A DNA stretch of 19,905 nucleotides from contig DDCR01000135.1 in the NCBI GenBank assembly GCA_002335115.1, positions 1-19,905 on the forward strand. Reading direction: 5' to 3'. The notes under the pieces are model-generated. The model searched no databases. It was not told the DNA's origin and saw nothing but the letters and a program-made list of their open reading frames with translations. Within the stretch, counting starts at the first letter, position 1; each line of letters begins with the position of its first letter. The translations under genes were made by a program, and so were the position numbers. This DNA is from Oceanospirillaceae bacterium UBA2001. GTDB lineage: Bacteria > Pseudomonadota > Gammaproteobacteria > Pseudomonadales > Balneatricaceae. Below are positions 17,726 to 19,905 of this stretch, in pieces.

Positions 17726-19393
17726 TTAGAGCTGCGCACGACGTGTCAAATGACGTCGCTCAAAATCACGGATTTGCTGGCGACAATGGGCAATGGTCTG
17801 TGGACGCATGACGCTGCGCTGCTCGTCAAGTACGCCACCCCCAAGGTTACTCGCCAAACACTGGGCAGTTTCAAGCATATAGTCAAAGGCCTGCATACTA
17901 TCTTGAGCCATTGGCAGACCCAAAAAGAAGACCACTCCTGGAGTATGCAAATGATCTATATCATCCAGGTCAAAGGTGCCTGGTTCCATCATGTTGGCCA
18001 TACTGAATTGGGTTTTACCTAACCTTAGTCCATCTTCGAAGCGATGGAAGATGTCCATTTCTCCAAACACCATGCCACACGCTTTGACCAATTGAAGTAA
18101 TTGAGGCCCATAGAAACCTTGGCGCTCGTTGGCTGTGACAAGAATGCTGATGACTTGCTCAACATCTGTCCCATGGTGTGCACCTTCTTCAACAGCATCT
18201 AAAGCTTCTTGTTCTGCCACTCGCTTTCGACTCAATAATTTTTTGCCAAAAGTCATGGAAGTGACCTTCGCAAAACGTTTGGAGAGGCTTTGATCTTCGC
18301 TGCGCTCAGTCGAAACATCCAAGTCATGCACAGAAACGTCTTGTGCATATAATTCTTCAATCCCTGTATCACTAAACAAGATATCATCGCTGGTTTCAAG
18401 TAAATCATGGCCGACACTGCTTTTGACCGTGACCAGTGAAGTGAGATCTTGCTCAGCAAATAAATCACTTTGTACCATTGAATTAGTTTCTACCAGTTCA
18501 TGCACTGGCCGGGTAGGGTCAAAGTCTGAGCTAACTAAAATACCATCTGGCGTATCCGGTATCAGGTTTTGCTCATCTTTAACCTTGGTTAAAGCTTCTA
18601 TTTCTTCACTCGATAAGCTGATGGGGGTCCGATCGAGAATAAAGTGTTCGTTATTCACATCCACATCACTACTTTTATCTCGACTTTCAATGACAGCTCT
18701 ACCTTCTGCCATAACCTCGGTCATACACTCTGTCATAATCTCTGCCGCATCCAATGCCACATCCAACGTCATGTCCGACTGCTCATCTGTTATTTCAGCA
18801 CTGGCAGCTGAATCAGTGCTAACATCAGAGGCAAAGTCAGAGGTAAATGCAAATTCATCTTCTACCGGTAACTCCATTACCACAGGATCTGCGACCGTCA
18901 AGTCTTGCGGCACTAATTCGGCTAAAGCAGGGTCGGCTAATTCAACAAAATCTGGGTTTGCCAATTCAACTAAAGCTCCATCTTCAAACACAACTGCACC
19001 CGCATCGGGGTGCTCAGTCTCAAGCTCTTCGGCAACTTCATGTTGTTCTATAGATTCTGTCAAAGGAGGGATGGTGCTCGTTAACTGAGTCACTTTAGGG
19101 CCTTCATCAACCAATGTGTCTGCTTGCAGGTTTACAGCTTCTACATTACCAGTCAGTTCAAGGTCTATGTTTGTGTTTTCTACAGTCACTGCTGGTTTGC
19201 TTCCCGCAGTCACAACGCGCGCGCCGCCGTTAGGTAACTCACTGCTGTAAGTGACTACAGGCAGGTCACAGTAGCTCTCGTCTATATCAATTTTCAACGC
19301 TGCATGGCTCACAAACATACGCCGCACACCATCGATCACGACAGCCACAAAAGTTAAACCACCAAACATCAATAACCACGTTGTTAATGCCAT
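17726..19393 (-). CDS. zipA: ZipA, FtsZ-anchoring division protein with long acidic linker
   Basis: ZipA is an inner-membrane protein that tethers and bundles FtsZ at the division site. The N-terminus has a membrane helix at about residues 4-22 (TTWLLMFGGLTFVAVVI) followed by the basic RRMF. The FtsZ-binding domain occupies about 408-550, recognisable from ISILVTANERQGFYGPQLL, FHRFEDG, and PGVVFFLGLPMAQDSMQAF. Between them lies a linker of about 380 residues rich in Glu, Asp, Val, Ala and Ser, including near-repeats such as VELANPDFVELADPALAELV. E. coli ZipA is 328 residues with a proline/glutamine-rich linker, so this version is much longer and acidic. The gene follows smc by 204 nt and precedes ligA by 24 nt. 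The ATG has no visible Shine-Dalgarno; upstream is nearly all A/T. The opposite strand over the linker carries a spurious long open frame. Confidence 0.93.
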   Translation of the reverse strand: MALTTWLLMFGGLTFVAVVIDGVRRMFVSHAALKIDIDESYCDLPVVTYSSELPNGGARVVTAGSKPAVTVENTNIDLELTGNVEAVNLQADTLVDEGPKVTQLTSTIPPLTESIEQHEVAEELETEHPDAGAVVFEDGALVELANPDFVELADPALAELVPQDLTVADPVVMELPVEDEFAFTSDFASDVSTDSAASAEITDEQSDMTLDVALDAAEIMTECMTEVMAEGRAVIESRDKSSDVDVNNEHFILDRTPISLSSEEIEALTKVKDEQNLIPDTPDGILVSSDFDPTRPVHELVETNSMVQSDLFAEQDLTSLVTVKSSVGHDLLETSDDILFSDTGIEELYAQDVSVHDLDVSTERSEDQSLSKRFAKVTSMTFGKKLLSRKRVAEQEALDAVEEGAHHGTDVEQVISILVTANERQGFYGPQLLQLVKACGMVFGEMDIFHRFEDGLRLGKTQFSMANMMEPGTFDLDDIDHLHTPGVVFFLGLPMAQDSMQAFDYMLETAQCLASNLGGGVLDEQRSVMRPQTIAHCRQQIRDFERRHLTRRAQL

Positions 19394-19531
19394 AAAAATT
19401 TCTATTTTTTAAAAATTATTATTATGCCGCAAAGCACGTAAAGTTAAACTCGACTATACCTTCTAAATAATAGATATAAAACCTTTAGGCCTTGTTTTTA
19501 TAGTGTTATTTGATCATACACCCATTAAAAG

Positions 19532-19592
19532 CGATAAAAACGATAAATAAACACTAAATAAACACTCAATGGATACTTGATGCATACTCGAT
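19532..19592. repeat. Cluster of short tandem duplications between smc and zipA
   Basis: Three adjacent duplications on the plus strand: CGATAAAAA/CGATAAATA (19532-19549, period 9, 8 of 9), AAATAAACACT twice (19545-19566, period 11, perfect), and GGATACTTGAT/GCATACTCGAT (19571-19592, period 11, 9 of 11). They lie in the 204-nt smc-zipA gap (19394-19597), just after the smc stop. No strong hairpin terminator was found in the gap. Confidence 0.75.
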
Positions 19593-19597
19593 GAATG

Positions 19598-19905
19598 CTA
19601 AACAGCTAAAGTCTGATCTGTCATGTTAATAGCTTGGTCTACGTCTACTGTCACGACTCTGGATACGCCGGCTTCTTGCATAGTAACGCCCAAAAGCTGG
19701 GTTGCCATTTCCATGGCAATTTTATTATGGCTAATATAGATAAATTGCACCTGAGCTGACATTTCCTTTACAAGGCGAGCATAGCGCTCCACATTGGCGT
19801 CATCTAAGGGTGCGTCCACTTCATCTAACATACAAAAAGGTGACGGGTTGAGCTGAAATATGGAAAAAACTAGAGCGATTGCAGTCAGTGCTTTTTCTCC
19901 ACCTG
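19598..19905 (-). CDS. smc: SMC chromosome-segregation ATPase, C-terminal end (runs off the right edge)
   Basis: SMC is the ATPase core of bacterial condensin. Only the last 102 codons are in the window. They start inside the ABC signature ([18 protein letters not shown]) and contain the Walker B and D-loop string [17 protein letters not shown], which is diagnostic for SMC, followed by the H-loop region QFIYISHNK and the C-terminal [15 protein letters not shown]. The frame is open to the right edge with no start in view, so the gene is cut by the window rather than truncated. Its partners ScpA and ScpB are encoded about 7 kb away on the same strand. It lies upstream of zipA and ligA, as usual in Gammaproteobacteria that have SMC rather than MukB. 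Confidence 0.96.
   Translation of the reverse strand, partial: GGEKALTAIALVFSIFQLNPSPFCMLDEVDAPLDDANVERYARLVKEMSAQVQFIYISHNKIAMEMATQLLGVTMQEAGVSRVVTVDVDQAINMTDQTLAV

Noticed and set aside
18423..19088. A 221-codon open frame on the plus strand opposite zipA, rich in Ser, Thr and Ala.
   Set aside because: It is antisense to the acidic ZipA linker, whose Glu/Asp/Val codons give Ser/Thr-rich antisense reading; it has no domain, and ZipA explains the sequence at both ends.

Overview
This window looks like core chromosome of a gammaproteobacterium. Evidence is the co-occurrence of tolQRA, ruvCAB, an aspS of bacterial type preceded by an FmdB-type zinc-ribbon gene, smc-zipA-ligA, a PHP-scpA-scpB-rluB operon and an H-NS-like protein. 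ZipA and H-NS-type proteins point to Gammaproteobacteria, and the aspS/ruvCAB/tolQRA order resembles Pseudomonas and related marine groups (Oceanospirillales/Cellvibrionales-like). Base composition is moderately AT-rich. I cannot name a genus. No rRNA, tRNA, transposon, prophage or CRISPR array was seen.

Layout. (1) Minus strand, 1-6132: fmdB-like, aspS, [terminator, LexA box], ruvC, ruvA, ruvB, then tolQ, tolR and the first 77 codons of tolA running off the left edge. (2) Plus strand, 6337-9793: proS, arsC-like and a DUF2069-type membrane gene form a translationally coupled operon, followed by a separate fieF-like metal exporter. (3) Minus strand, 10035-13190: PHP phosphoesterase, scpA, scpB and rluB are tightly packed. 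(4) The divergent intergenic region 13191-13449 holds a pentanucleotide microsatellite (17 units, 12 perfect) and nested palindromes; the H-NS-like gene follows on the plus strand. (5) Minus strand, 13842-19905: the C-terminal part of smc, then zipA and ligA with a likely terminator, then pgi, whose 3' end overlaps the H-NS-like gene tail to tail.

How the parts work together. The ruvCAB block is Holliday-junction processing with a textbook SOS operator. TolQRA is the inner-membrane motor of the Tol-Pal system, used in outer-membrane constriction at division, and ZipA tethers FtsZ at the same septum. SMC (split across the right edge) and ScpA/ScpB are the three subunits of the SMC condensin, encoded here at two loci about 7 kb apart. 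AspS and ProS charge tRNAs; the AspS carries the residues associated with non-discriminating enzymes.

The window is mostly housekeeping and I see no clearly new multi-gene system. The best leads are the possibly phase-variable pentamer tract between the PHP operon and the H-NS-like gene, the probable non-discriminating AspRS, the LexA box, the unusually long acidic ZipA linker, the short tandem duplications in intergenic DNA, and the absence of genes (yebC, ybgC) usually found inside these conserved blocks. Several start codons were revised from the longest possible reading frame (tolQ, ruvC, proS, fieF, scpA, H-NS-like).
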